DNA of 64,000 nt. It comes from Streptomyces finlayi. GTDB lineage: Bacteria > Actinomycetota > Actinomycetes > Streptomycetales > Streptomycetaceae. The notes beneath the pieces are model-generated. The model was not told the DNA's origin. It saw only the letters and a program-made list of their open reading frames with translations, and did not search any database. The stretch is from assembly GCF_014216315.1 (NCBI RefSeq), contig NZ_CP045702.1, positions 1,240,001 to 1,304,000 on the forward strand, given 5' to 3'. Both the position numbers and the translations under genes were made by a program. Shown here in pieces: positions 9,981 through 18,574 of this stretch. The first letter of the stretch is position 1; every line of letters begins with the position of its first letter.

Positions 9981-10403
9981 CTACCGACCCACGGCGGCCG
10001 GCCCGGGCTATCTCTTGGGTCCCGCCCCGGCGCGACCTGCACCGCCATCGCGACGCCGCAGGAGATCGGTGACCTACCTCTGAAGCACAGGGGCCGTCCC
10101 CTCGACATGGCCGGCCATCCGTCGAGCTGGTGCAGCAGAAGCCGACGGGCGAGGTGCACGCCACGGTCCGTTCCCACGCCCCAAGCGCAACCCCTCGCGG
10201 CTGTGCTTCTCCAGCGGTTCAGCTCCACCCAGGCGCCTTCCGGGAGACCACTCCTGATGAAGCCGCTGCCCCTGCCCGCTCTGGACGCCCGCTCCACGTA
10301 GGCCAGTTGCATATCCACTCCACCGCCCGCGCTGGAAACGAGGCCGTTCGACGAGCCGTACTGCCTTGTAGAGCCGAAAGGCGCCCGTCAGCCGTGGGAG
10401 TCC

Positions 10404-10737
10404 CCTGGGACTTTTCTGGGACTTCCGGCCCCATCAACCGGCACGAGCGTGAAAACAGTCGAAAGGCCATTCGCGCAGGTCAGATCCCGTCGACCACCCA
10501 TTACGGCAGGTCACAGCGCTCGCTGGTCTCTTCCGCGACATCTGAAAGCCTGCAAAAATGGCACCGACACACCCCTTCTGACCTGCACAAATGCGAGTCG
10601 AGGCCGGGTGCGACGGAGTCCCTGGGACTTTTCTGGGACTTTGAACCAGGAGCGATGGCTTCCGTGCACCGCGCTCTCCACATGATGAGTCATCGGAAGG
10701 ATGTCGGTTTGAACGGATCCCAGAAAAGTCCTGGTCA
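10404..10737 (+). repeat. Dispersed repeat, copy A (att-arm-like)
   Basis: CTGGGACTTTTCTGGGACTT occurs at about 10405-10424 and again at about 10622-10641, with a related inverted copy near 10718-10734. The segment as a whole resembles 39533-39825. Shared landmarks in the same order are the CTGGGACTTTTCTGGGACTTCCGG start, GTGAAA, GGCAGGTCAC, CTCTTCCGCGACATCTGA and CACATGAT-AGTCATCGG. No protein is evident. Copies A and B share orientation and bracket the accessory block. Confidence 0.65.
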
Positions 10738-10921
10738 GAGCCGGTTTCTCGGCTCATCGTCCTTCATGTAGACGTCCAGAACGTCAAGGCCGAGAGTCCG
10801 TCCTGCTCAGGGCTGAGCAGACTGCGGCAACCAGCTCACCCGGAAATCCGGTCCCGCTCACTCCGGACGCCGGCTCGCACATCATGACCCTCGCAACGTC
10901 TCCAGCCGCCATAATGGAGTC

Positions 10922-11314
10922 ATGCCCTCCAGCCAACAGCACCCCGCACCCGCCCCCAGGGGCGTCTCGGGCGCGGACGCCGAGGACCTCGCGCTCTACC
11001 GGGAGAAGTTCCGCCGCCGTCTGCCGGAGTCGCTGGACGAGCTGCGCGGGCCGACCCACGGCCTCGTGGATCTGCCGCTGCACATGGCCTGGTCCGGGAT
11101 GACTTCTTACGACCTGAGCAAGCCGCGCCAGCGTATGGGCCTGTATCGCACCGTCCTGCACGAGGGCCTGCACGACGACCTGCCCCGCTACCTCAACCAG
11201 GACCTGCTCCTCCAGCTGTGGCCGGTACTGCGCACCCTCGTCGGCCGCACCGTGCGCGCCGTATGGGAAGACGCCTTCCCCCAGCTCACCTCCCGCACCC
11301 GGGCAGCCGCGTGA
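10922..11314 (+). CDS. Conserved hypothetical protein upstream of AbiEii-type gene
   Basis: A 130-aa soluble, mostly helical protein of unknown function. The central part has SLDELRGPTHGLVDLPLHMAWSG, and the second half reads LYRTVLHEGLHDDLPRYLN then WPVLRTLVGRTVRAVWE. Its stop codon overlaps the GTG of the next gene by four bases (GTGA), so the two are probably translationally coupled. Proteins in this position next to AbiEii nucleotidyltransferases may act as the antitoxin partner, but no winged-helix AbiEi motif is visible, so that role is inference from context. Confidence 0.7.
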   Translation: MPSSQQHPAPAPRGVSGADAEDLALYREKFRRRLPESLDELRGPTHGLVDLPLHMAWSGMTSYDLSKPRQRMGLYRTVLHEGLHDDLPRYLNQDLLLQLWPVLRTLVGRTVRAVWEDAFPQLTSRTRAAA

Positions 11315-11928
11315 CCGACATGCCGGAGTTGCACACGCGGCTCCTGGCGGATGTGATCGCGCTCGGTTCCCCGTATCCACTGGTTCTCACCGGTGGATAC
11401 GCCGTGCGGGCACACCGCCTCGTGAACCGCCCCAGCCAGGACCTCGACGTCGCCACCGAGAACCCTGCGCCCATGGCCGACATCGCCGCCACGCTCCGCG
11501 CCGGCCTGGAAGCCCGCGGCTGGAAGGTGCACGCGCTGGAGACCGCCCCGCTATCCGCCCGCTTCACCGTGACCGACCCGGCCACCGGGCAGGAATGCGA
11601 AGTCGACATCCTCAAGGAGATCTTCTGGCGGCCGGTCACTCAAAGCCGGTACGGGCCTGTCCTCGCGGAGGAGGACGTGATTGGGACCAAAGTCCGCGCC
11701 CTCGCCGACCGCGGGGCGCCCCGCGACCTGATCGACGTGTTCGTGGCCTCCCGCCGCTGGAGCAATGTCGAGCTCGAGGAGTTCGGCCGCCGCCATGCCC
11801 GAGGCCGCTTCGAGCGCGAGGATCTCCGGTCGAACCTCACGGGCGCCGAGTGGACCGACGACGAAGCCTTCACCGCCTACGGCCTGGACGAGGCCACCAT
11901 CAGTGCTCTCCGCATATGGGCCTTGTAG
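11311..11928 (+). CDS. AbiEii-type nucleotidyltransferase (C-terminus probably truncated)
   Basis: A 205-aa protein of the nucleotidyltransferase AbiEii/toxin superfamily. Motifs seen are LTGGYAVRAHRL then RPSQDLDVAT (the GG...DxD active-site pattern of Pol-beta-type transferases) near residues 22-46, and the later acidic CEVDIL near 90. In type IV toxin-antitoxin systems such enzymes add nucleotides to tRNA or another target. The gene starts at GTG 11311 inside the upstream stop. The TAG at 11926-11928 is followed in frame by 19 sense codons (WADDLAARLLEEAGDPDID) and then TGA, so a recent nonsense mutation may have removed the tail. Confidence 0.8.
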   Translation: MTDMPELHTRLLADVIALGSPYPLVLTGGYAVRAHRLVNRPSQDLDVATENPAPMADIAATLRAGLEARGWKVHALETAPLSARFTVTDPATGQECEVDILKEIFWRPVTQSRYGPVLAEEDVIGTKVRALADRGAPRDLIDVFVASRRWSNVELEEFGRRHARGRFEREDLRSNLTGAEWTDDEAFTAYGLDEATISALRIWAL

Positions 11929-12337
11929 TGGGCCGACGACCTCGCGGCCCGGCTCCTTGAAGAGGCCGGTGATCCGGACATCGACTGATCGCGTCCGGAC
12001 GAGATCACAACTGCAAACGAGTTCGCGAACTTGTCACACCGAGCACGCCGGGCAAGTAGCGGCCCGTCGGGGCGGGTGACCAAACTGGGTCATCCCTCGT
12101 GCGCCCCTATACACCTGGCCTCCAGGGTCTCGGCCGTAGGGAAGGCGGCGTGAACAGGGCAGCGCGCCGCGGGGATACGTAGGCCGTGTCCGGCCTCAGC
12201 CGGACGCCCGGCCCGTCATGGGACGGCCTGAGCAAGGGCCAGAGACCTCGCCGATTCTGGTCGGCTATCGGCAAGGTGACCGTGAAAGGCGACCGGCCGC
12301 CCGGACACGCGGGCGGCCGGACCGGTGTCACGCACCG
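11929..12337. other. Intergenic region with terminator
   Basis: The first 60 bases are the in-frame continuation of the nucleotidyltransferase. The rest holds no recognisable gene and ends in a strong hairpin serving the large ATPase gene that reads leftwards. Confidence 0.5.
12291..12322 (-). terminator. Hairpin terminator of the large ATPase gene
   Basis: Perfect 11-bp arms CCGGCCGCCCG and CGGGCGGCCGG are separated by six bases, just beyond the stop at 12338. This is a typical GC-rich Streptomyces terminator without a U tract. Confidence 0.7.
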
Positions 12338-15300
12338 TCACATGCGGAGCGCCACGCACTGGCGCAGCAGCGGTTCCAGGCGCAATTGGGTGTCCTCGCG
12401 GTCGAACACCTGTAGAGCGTCGAGGCAGGTGACAATCCACCGTCCCTCGTCCTCGTCCTCGATCTTGAGCGCCACAGCAGTCACCGCGCCCTCAAGATCG
12501 AAAGGGCCGTCCTTGAACTCGTCGTCGAGGGCCCGGTACCCAGCGGCAAGCAGTGGGTCCGCGTACACGCCGGTCGCCTCGGCCAAGGCGCGAGCCTCGG
12601 CCCGGTCCGTGCGCAGGCTCGCCAGGCGGCGCAACACCTCGTCGGGGTCACCCAGTTCGCCATGTAGGAGATGTGCTCGGCTGACCAAGAGCGGCCAACC
12701 GCCGGTCAGCTCGTGGAGACGGTCCAGGCGGTCCTCCGTGTGGAACATGTTGACACGCTGAGCCCAGCTCCGCAGGCTACGGCGGTCGTGACGACGCAGG
12801 ACCACCGGGGCGGCTGAGGTGGGTTCGGTTCCCGTCAGTAGGGTCCGCCACAAGGCCAGTTGGTCGGTGTCGGTGACGAGGACGACCGCGCGGGTGACTC
12901 CCGGGGTGACGGGGAGCAGCATCTCGGCCAGGTCGACAGCCTCCCGGCAGGTTTCAGGCCGCACCGGGTCCTGGTAGTTGACGAAGTCACTGATGACGAC
13001 GCGTCGTTCGCGAGGGCGCCCTCCGGTGAGCTCCTGCTTGTAGACGCTGGGCTTACCAACGGGCGGCAGCGTCCAGCCATCGATCGGTCCGGCGATCGTA
13101 CGCAAGGTCCGGGCAACGTCGGTGACTCCGGTAGCAGATGTGCCAAGGACGACCCTGGTCCGGCTGGACCGCTCGCCCAGGAGGTCGTCGAGCTGAGTGT
13201 TGGTCAGCGGAGCCGGCTGGCCGTCGGGGAGTTCTGGGCGGCCTTCCTGCACGATGCTTTCCTGGAGTTCACAGTCCTGTTCGGCCCTGAGCAGGCGGGC
13301 CTCCACCTCGTGGGAGGTCCCGATCATGCGCAGGGCGTTGGGTCCGCGCAGATGCCAGCCAAGGCCGTCGTGGTTGGGCGCGAGGATACCGAGGCCGACC
13401 ATCTCGGAGAGGTACGCGCGGAAACCCTCGGTGTCGAGCTGTTCGAACCCCTTGCGCCAGTACGTCTCGCACTCCTCGCGCAGCTCGGTGTCGCTCAACC
13501 GCACCTCAAGGCCGTGATGGCGGGCGTGGTACGCCAGCACGTTGGCGATCACGTCGTAGCGGTGGTCAAGGCTTAGCGTGTCCTTGAAAGCCGCCGAGAT
13601 GCCGTCTCTGAGCGCGGCGTCCGACTCCACGACCTCGATGTCGGTCACCTCCACCTCATAAGGGGGCCCCTCGGCTCCGCGCCGCGCCCGCTTGCGGTGC
13701 ATCAGCTCGACCAGCCGGTGCCCGAACATCTGAAGCAGGAAGGGCTGATAGGAGCAGTAGCCGAGCACCCGGTTGACGAGATCCAGGTTCTTGAACTCGA
13801 ACCCGAGCGCCCGCATCGGCTCGACCAGCAGCTCGGCCGCGGACTGGGGAGCCAGCGGACCGATCACCTTCGGGGTCTGCGCGAGGTGGCCGAACGGCCC
13901 GTTGCTCGCGAGTTTGGAGAAGCGCTGCACGGAGTGCAGTCCGGCGAAGACGACCTTGGCGCGGTCCTTTGTGTCGGACCCGAGACCCTTGAGCTTCTTG
14001 GTCTGGTCGAAGCGCGGGGCGTCCGCCTCGAAGAACTGGTCGCACTCGTCGAGCAGGACCAGCAGACGGCGGCGCGAATCCCCGTCCAGCCAGGTGCGGA
14101 TTCCGAGGCGCACCCGCTCGGAGATTTCCTGCCGTTTCCTTCGCCCCTGCGGCCGGTCGTCGAGTACCTGAGCTTCGGTCAGCTCCCGCTCCAGGACGCT
14201 CCACAGCGTCACCGGACCGAACGAGCTGCCTTTGCCGATGTTCTCCTGGTCGAGGTTGACGTACACCGCCTGGTGGTAGCCGGGGCGTTGCTCCGTGAAC
14301 CGTTCCCCGGCGTCGGCGAGCAGTGCCGACTTACCGAGCCCCCGGCCGCCGTAGATGACCTGGGTGCCGCGTGGGTCGAGGATGCTCTTGCGTTCGGCGT
14401 CACGGCCGTAGAACATCTCGCCGCCGATCCGGCCGCGCTTTTCCCTGATGTATGGGTTGACGCCCGAGAAGGGCAGCAGTGTCTGCGTGGCGGTGCTGAC
14501 CTGGCGATCGCCGCGGGCAGCGAGATAGGCGAGGGCGGCGTCGTCCACGACCAGCAGCGGCTGCAACCGGCATGAGCCGACGGCGAGTTCGACGCGGGCC
14601 TCGCGGCTCAGCGTGCCGAAGTAGACGATGAGGAGGCTCGCATCGCTGGTGTCGCGCTCTGCCCAGCTCATGACGACCTTGGCAGGCGGTCTGCCCCAGA
14701 CCATCATCACCCGCAGGTTGCCGCCCTGCTCCCTGATCTGCGAGCCGAACGCGGGCGCCTTCGCCCTGCCGTTGATCTCCACTCCGGTCGCTTCGAAAAG
14801 ACGGTATTCCCGCCGGTGCTGGGACCGGTCGTCAAGCGGCCTGGCGCTCTTGGCGTCGTACCCGAGGAGCTTGAGGAGCGGGGGCACCTGTCTCGTCGGA
14901 GCCACCTGGAGCCGGTCCTTCCGCTCGACGGCGGCCAGCGCGCGCCACTCGTCGAGCGCCTCGGCCGCGAGTGCCGCCTCGTCGGTGGAGAGGCCGCCGT
15001 AGTCCAGGACGGGAAGCGTCGGATGCTTACCGCCGGACCGGACCAGTTCGACGAGCTCGTGGTCGATGCCTCCCGGCAGGCCGTCGGGCACAGCCGGGAA
15101 GAAGTCAGGCAGGTGGGACTCGCCTCCCTCGATCTCCGGGACGGGTTCGCCGATTTCCAGGAAGTAGACGAGGTCGGCGGCGGTAGCCAGGTCGTTCGTC
15201 TCCAAGCGCCGCAGCACCTGGGCCCGCTCCTCCGCAGTGGGGTCCAGGGCATCTAGCCGGGCGCGGATCCGGTCGGACGCTTGCTGCCGGAAGGCGGGCA

Positions 15301-18300
15301 GGTCACTTCGCACCGTGTCGAGCGCCCGCCGCACGTCCAGCAGGTCGTGCCGGTCGCCGCCTTCGAGGCGGTCATGGGCGTCGGCCAGCAGCTCCTGTAG
15401 GCCCAAGTCCTGATCCTCGGTCACGGCACCATCGGCCTGCGCGCGGTGCACCTCGGCAACGAGATCGGCGTGTGTCTTCCGCAACTCCGTGCGCCGGACG
15501 GCTTCCCGGTCGTCGATCTCAGCGTCCGCGGGCGGGACGAACTCACCAGCCCGGGCGGCGGGCAGCAACTCGTGTCCGGCCAACTCTACGATGCTACGGG
15601 CCGCGGTGAAGGCGTCGTGGGAGAGCCGCTCGGCGAGGGCGTCCTGCCAGCTCCGGTCGACCGCGGTCAGCAGCTCGTCGAGCGACGGCCGCTCGTCACA
15701 GGTGTCGCACACCTTCAGCAGCTCCGCGTCCAGGACGATTTCTGGGTCGACCGGAGCGCCGGAACGCCTGGCCACGATGCCACCAGCCAGCATCGCGAAC
15801 AGTTCCTCCATCGATGCGCGGGCCGCCCAGGCCGTCGCGGCAGCGATGGCGTCCGAGCGCCGCGCCATCTGCTCCAGCTCGCTCAGCGCAGCCTCCCCGC
15901 CGCCCAGCAGGGACTGGCGCAGTGAAGCAATCTCTTTGGCCGCCCGGTTACCGTCGGAACGGTCGCCGCGACGGATGCCTTCCACCGCCAGGCACCACTC
16001 CTTGACCAGGCTGACGGCTCGCTCCACCAGGTGCACCAGATCCTGCCGCCCTGAGCCCTGCAGCGGCTTGCCGCTGGACGAGCGGTGTCTGCGGTCCATG
16101 CGGTCGATCTCGCTGTTGACCTCGGCCAGCTTCGCCAGCCGCTCGGCCTGCTCCCGCACCTGCTGTATCGCGTCGCGGTTGTCGCCGACGACGGTCATGA
16201 GCAGCGATCCGAGCATCCCGTCGTCAGGGGCGAGCCAGCGCTTTGCGATCTCCGTCGCCCGCGCGAACCGCAGCCTCTGTGGCACGAGCAGGGCACGGCT
16301 CTGCTCGCGCAGCTCCCGCAGCCGGACCTCCGTCTCGGAGACATCGGCGACCAGCGGGGAAGCGATCAGCAGGGCACCGCTGAGGGCACGGTCCGCGACG
16401 GTGGTCGCCGCCTCCGCGAGCCGGTCCGGGAGTCGGGGTGCCAGTGCCTTGAGCTGAGCGCCTGCCGAGTGGTCGCCGGTGATCAGGGCGGCACGCAGCA
16501 GGGCAGGCAGCACGAGGAGTTCGCTGCCCTCGGTGTGGTGGCCCGCGTATCCGCCGTACTGCTGGAGCAGGTCCGCCATCAGCCGGGCGCCCCGGCTGTC
16601 ACCGGATGTGAGCAGCGCGGCGGCACCTGCCAGGCGGAGCGCCGCCACCTGAGGCTCGGGGTGGCCGGTGGCCCTCGCCAGATGGTGGGCGAGTCCGAAG
16701 CGTCGATCCGCGACCAGCTGCGCCAAGGCCCGCTCGGCTACGCCGTCGTCGGAAGCGTCATCCACGGCTGGCCCCGCTTCCCGGACGGGCGTGTCCTCCT
16801 TGAGTGCGGCGGACGCCGAGACGGGCCCGCCCGGGTCCGTGAGGGGCGCCGGGTCGCTCGCGGCGGGAGGCGTGGCATGCGCATCGGCAGCGTGGACCGG
16901 CTCCCGGGCCGTTGTCAGGGCGGGCGCATCCGGGTCCGTGAGCGGTACCGGCTCGGTGTCCGCAGGTGGCGCAGCCTCTGCGTCGTGGGCATAGGCCGGC
17001 TCGGGGGCCGTCGCAGGTTCCGGCTTGGAGGCGTGCTCGGGTGCGGTCTCCCTGATGAATTGACCAACGCTCTCCTCCGTTTGCCCGGCCGGCAGTACGG
17101 CCGGGTACTCCACGGTCGTCTCGGCGTCGGCGCGCTGAGGGGTTCCGTCCGCCCCAGCCCCGGTGGGTTCGCGGCTGGCATCCTCCGGCTGAGCCAACGT
17201 CAGCTCTGGGGCCATGACCACCGCCATGGCACACGTGGGCAGCACCCGCACGACCTGCTCCTGCAGAACCAGGATCTCCGCCGCGGCCTCCGCCTGCCGG
17301 CCCAGCCTGATGAGCCGGGCCAAGGCGGCCAACGCTGCGCTTTCCTCCCGTTGCGGCTCCTCCCACACCGGTGTGCCCAGCAGGCGGCTGGCCGCGCCGC
17401 GCACCGCCTCAGCCGCAGGAGCGGCAGCGACGGAGCCGTCCGGGCGGGAGACAACATCCAGCAGTTCCCGCAGCGGCTCCCGTGCCCGGAGGTCACGCTC
17501 GTGCGCAGCTCGGTGCGCGCGTACGGCGCACGTCATATCCTCCAGGCGGCGAGGCACCCCCTCGATCCCCGCCGTGTGGAGCACCGCGTCGACGCTGTCG
17601 AAGACGGCACTCAGCGCGGCCAGCCGGGCCAGGTCCTCCTCCTGCGGGGGGCAGCCGTCCCGGACCGCACCGGTCACCTTTTCCGCGGCTTGCCGGGCTT
17701 GCGCGAGGGCCGACTGCAACTGTCGGCAGGCCGACTCCGGTTCCGTCCCCTCATCGGTTCGGGCGCTGTCGGACGCCGTAGCGGTCGTCTCGTGAGAGGT
17801 GCCGGGGTCGGGTACCACGATCTCAGGAGTGGGGGTATTCGTGCCCCGCCGGTCGACGACGGCAGCGCGCACAGGATTCCCGTCGCCCGCGACTGGCGGT
17901 TCGTCGTCTTCCGCTGCTCCGGGGGCGACGTCCGGGTTCGCCTCCACGATGGACCGCGCCGCGGCACCGACAGCGGCGAGCTGAGCCGTCTCCTTGTCGT
18001 CGGCTGTCACCGCGAACCAGTCCTGCTCCGACGCCCACGCAAGGATGTGGGCGTCGGTGACGGAGGCGTTGCACCACGCGAACACCGTGGCCCGGACAAG
18101 CGTCGTGCCCCACCGGGCAACGGGGTCGGAAACCGTCTCGCCGTCCTGCGCGACGACGAAGTTGCCCACCTGATTCATCACGGTGACCGTGAGTTCTTTG
18201 ATTCCGCATATGCAGGTGTGCTGCCGTGCCTCACGCCGCAACCTGGCGAGAACGTCCTGGCACAGGGCTTTGCTCACCCGTCGGGGGGCCGCTATGCGGA

Positions 18301-18523
18301 TGCCCAGCCTGCCGAGCAACTCCTGTCGGTCCTTTGGTCGCAGGGAGTTGAAGGCCAGTTCGACCATGTCGGCCGTGAGGTCGTTGAGGGCGGTGACGGC
18401 TGGGTGGTCCAGGGCGTTGAGCGCGGCGGCCAGGTCTTCGAGATCCTGGGCCGAGACGCTCGACGGGGACCACGGCGGCCCCGTGACGACGCGGTAGCGG
18501 TCCTGCATGTACGCGTACTCCAT
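12338..18523 (-). CDS. Giant STAND/AAA-like ATPase, possible conflict-system protein
   Basis: A protein of about 2060 aa, far larger than ordinary regulators. The first 1300 residues are mostly helical, Ala/Glu/Arg-rich and with no family I recognise. An ATPase core follows: FYGRDAERKSIL, Walker A GGRGLGKSALL near 1395, Walker B RLLVLLDECDQFF near 1490, then a helical lid. A second module starts near 1800 with P-loop-like GTSATGVTDV, where Val replaces the Lys, a Walker-B-like VVLVTDTD and a TGGWPLLV motif typical of STAND proteins. No nuclease or membrane segment was seen. STAND proteins switch on ATP binding and often act in phage defence or signalling; that role is inference. The start is uncertain: ATG 18523, TTG 18538 or ATG 18508, the last with GGAG nine bases upstream. 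It probably forms an operon with the gene ending at 18575. Confidence 0.85.
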   Translation of the reverse strand: MEYAYMQDRYRVVTGPPWSPSSVSAQDLEDLAAALNALDHPAVTALNDLTADMVELAFNSLRPKDRQELLGRLGIRIAAPRRVSKALCQDVLARLRREARQHTCICGIKELTVTVMNQVGNFVVAQDGETVSDPVARWGTTLVRATVFAWCNASVTDAHILAWASEQDWFAVTADDKETAQLAAVGAAARSIVEANPDVAPGAAEDDEPPVAGDGNPVRAAVVDRRGTNTPTPEIVVPDPGTSHETTATASDSARTDEGTEPESACRQLQSALAQARQAAEKVTGAVRDGCPPQEEDLARLAALSAVFDSVDAVLHTAGIEGVPRRLEDMTCAVRAHRAAHERDLRAREPLRELLDVVSRPDGSVAAAPAAEAVRGAASRLLGTPVWEEPQREESAALAALARLIRLGRQAEAAAEILVLQEQVVRVLPTCAMAVVMAPELTLAQPEDASREPTGAGADGTPQRADAETTVEYPAVLPAGQTEESVGQFIRETAPEHASKPEPATAPEPAYAHDAEAAPPADTEPVPLTDPDAPALTTAREPVHAADAHATPPAASDPAPLTDPGGPVSASAALKEDTPVREAGPAVDDASDDGVAERALAQLVADRRFGLAHHLARATGHPEPQVAALRLAGAAALLTSGDSRGARLMADLLQQYGGYAGHHTEGSELLVLPALLRAALITGDHSAGAQLKALAPRLPDRLAEAATTVADRALSGALLIASPLVADVSETEVRLRELREQSRALLVPQRLRFARATEIAKRWLAPDDGMLGSLLMTVVGDNRDAIQQVREQAERLAKLAEVNSEIDRMDRRHRSSSGKPLQGSGRQDLVHLVERAVSLVKEWCLAVEGIRRGDRSDGNRAAKEIASLRQSLLGGGEAALSELEQMARRSDAIAAATAWAARASMEELFAMLAGGIVARRSGAPVDPEIVLDAELLKVCDTCDERPSLDELLTAVDRSWQDALAERLSHDAFTAARSIVELAGHELLPAARAGEFVPPADAEIDDREAVRRTELRKTHADLVAEVHRAQADGAVTEDQDLGLQELLADAHDRLEGGDRHDLLDVRRALDTVRSDLPAFRQQASDRIRARLDALDPTAEERAQVLRRLETNDLATAADLVYFLEIGEPVPEIEGGESHLPDFFPAVPDGLPGGIDHELVELVRSGGKHPTLPVLDYGGLSTDEAALAAEALDEWRALAAVERKDRLQVAPTRQVPPLLKLLGYDAKSARPLDDRSQHRREYRLFEATGVEINGRAKAPAFGSQIREQGGNLRVMMVWGRPPAKVVMSWAERDTSDASLLIVYFGTLSREARVELAVGSCRLQPLLVVDDAALAYLAARGDRQVSTATQTLLPFSGVNPYIREKRGRIGGEMFYGRDAERKSILDPRGTQVIYGGRGLGKSALLADAGERFTEQRPGYHQAVYVNLDQENIGKGSSFGPVTLWSVLERELTEAQVLDDRPQGRRKRQEISERVRLGIRTWLDGDSRRRLLVLLDECDQFFEADAPRFDQTKKLKGLGSDTKDRAKVVFAGLHSVQRFSKLASNGPFGHLAQTPKVIGPLAPQSAAELLVEPMRALGFEFKNLDLVNRVLGYCSYQPFLLQMFGHRLVELMHRKRARRGAEGPPYEVEVTDIEVVESDAALRDGISAAFKDTLSLDHRYDVIANVLAYHARHHGLEVRLSDTELREECETYWRKGFEQLDTEGFRAYLSEMVGLGILAPNHDGLGWHLRGPNALRMIGTSHEVEARLLRAEQDCELQESIVQEGRPELPDGQPAPLTNTQLDDLLGERSSRTRVVLGTSATGVTDVARTLRTIAGPIDGWTLPPVGKPSVYKQELTGGRPRERRVVISDFVNYQDPVRPETCREAVDLAEMLLPVTPGVTRAVVLVTDTDQLALWRTLLTGTEPTSAAPVVLRRHDRRSLRSWAQRVNMFHTEDRLDRLHELTGGWPLLVSRAHLLHGELGDPDEVLRRLASLRTDRAEARALAEATGVYADPLLAAGYRALDDEFKDGPFDLEGAVTAVALKIEDEDEGRWIVTCLDALQVFDREDTQLRLEPLLRQCVALRM

Positions 18524-18574
18524 TTCTGTGGACACCAAGGAGAAGGGAGGGGCTGGCCGGACCCGCGTGATGAA

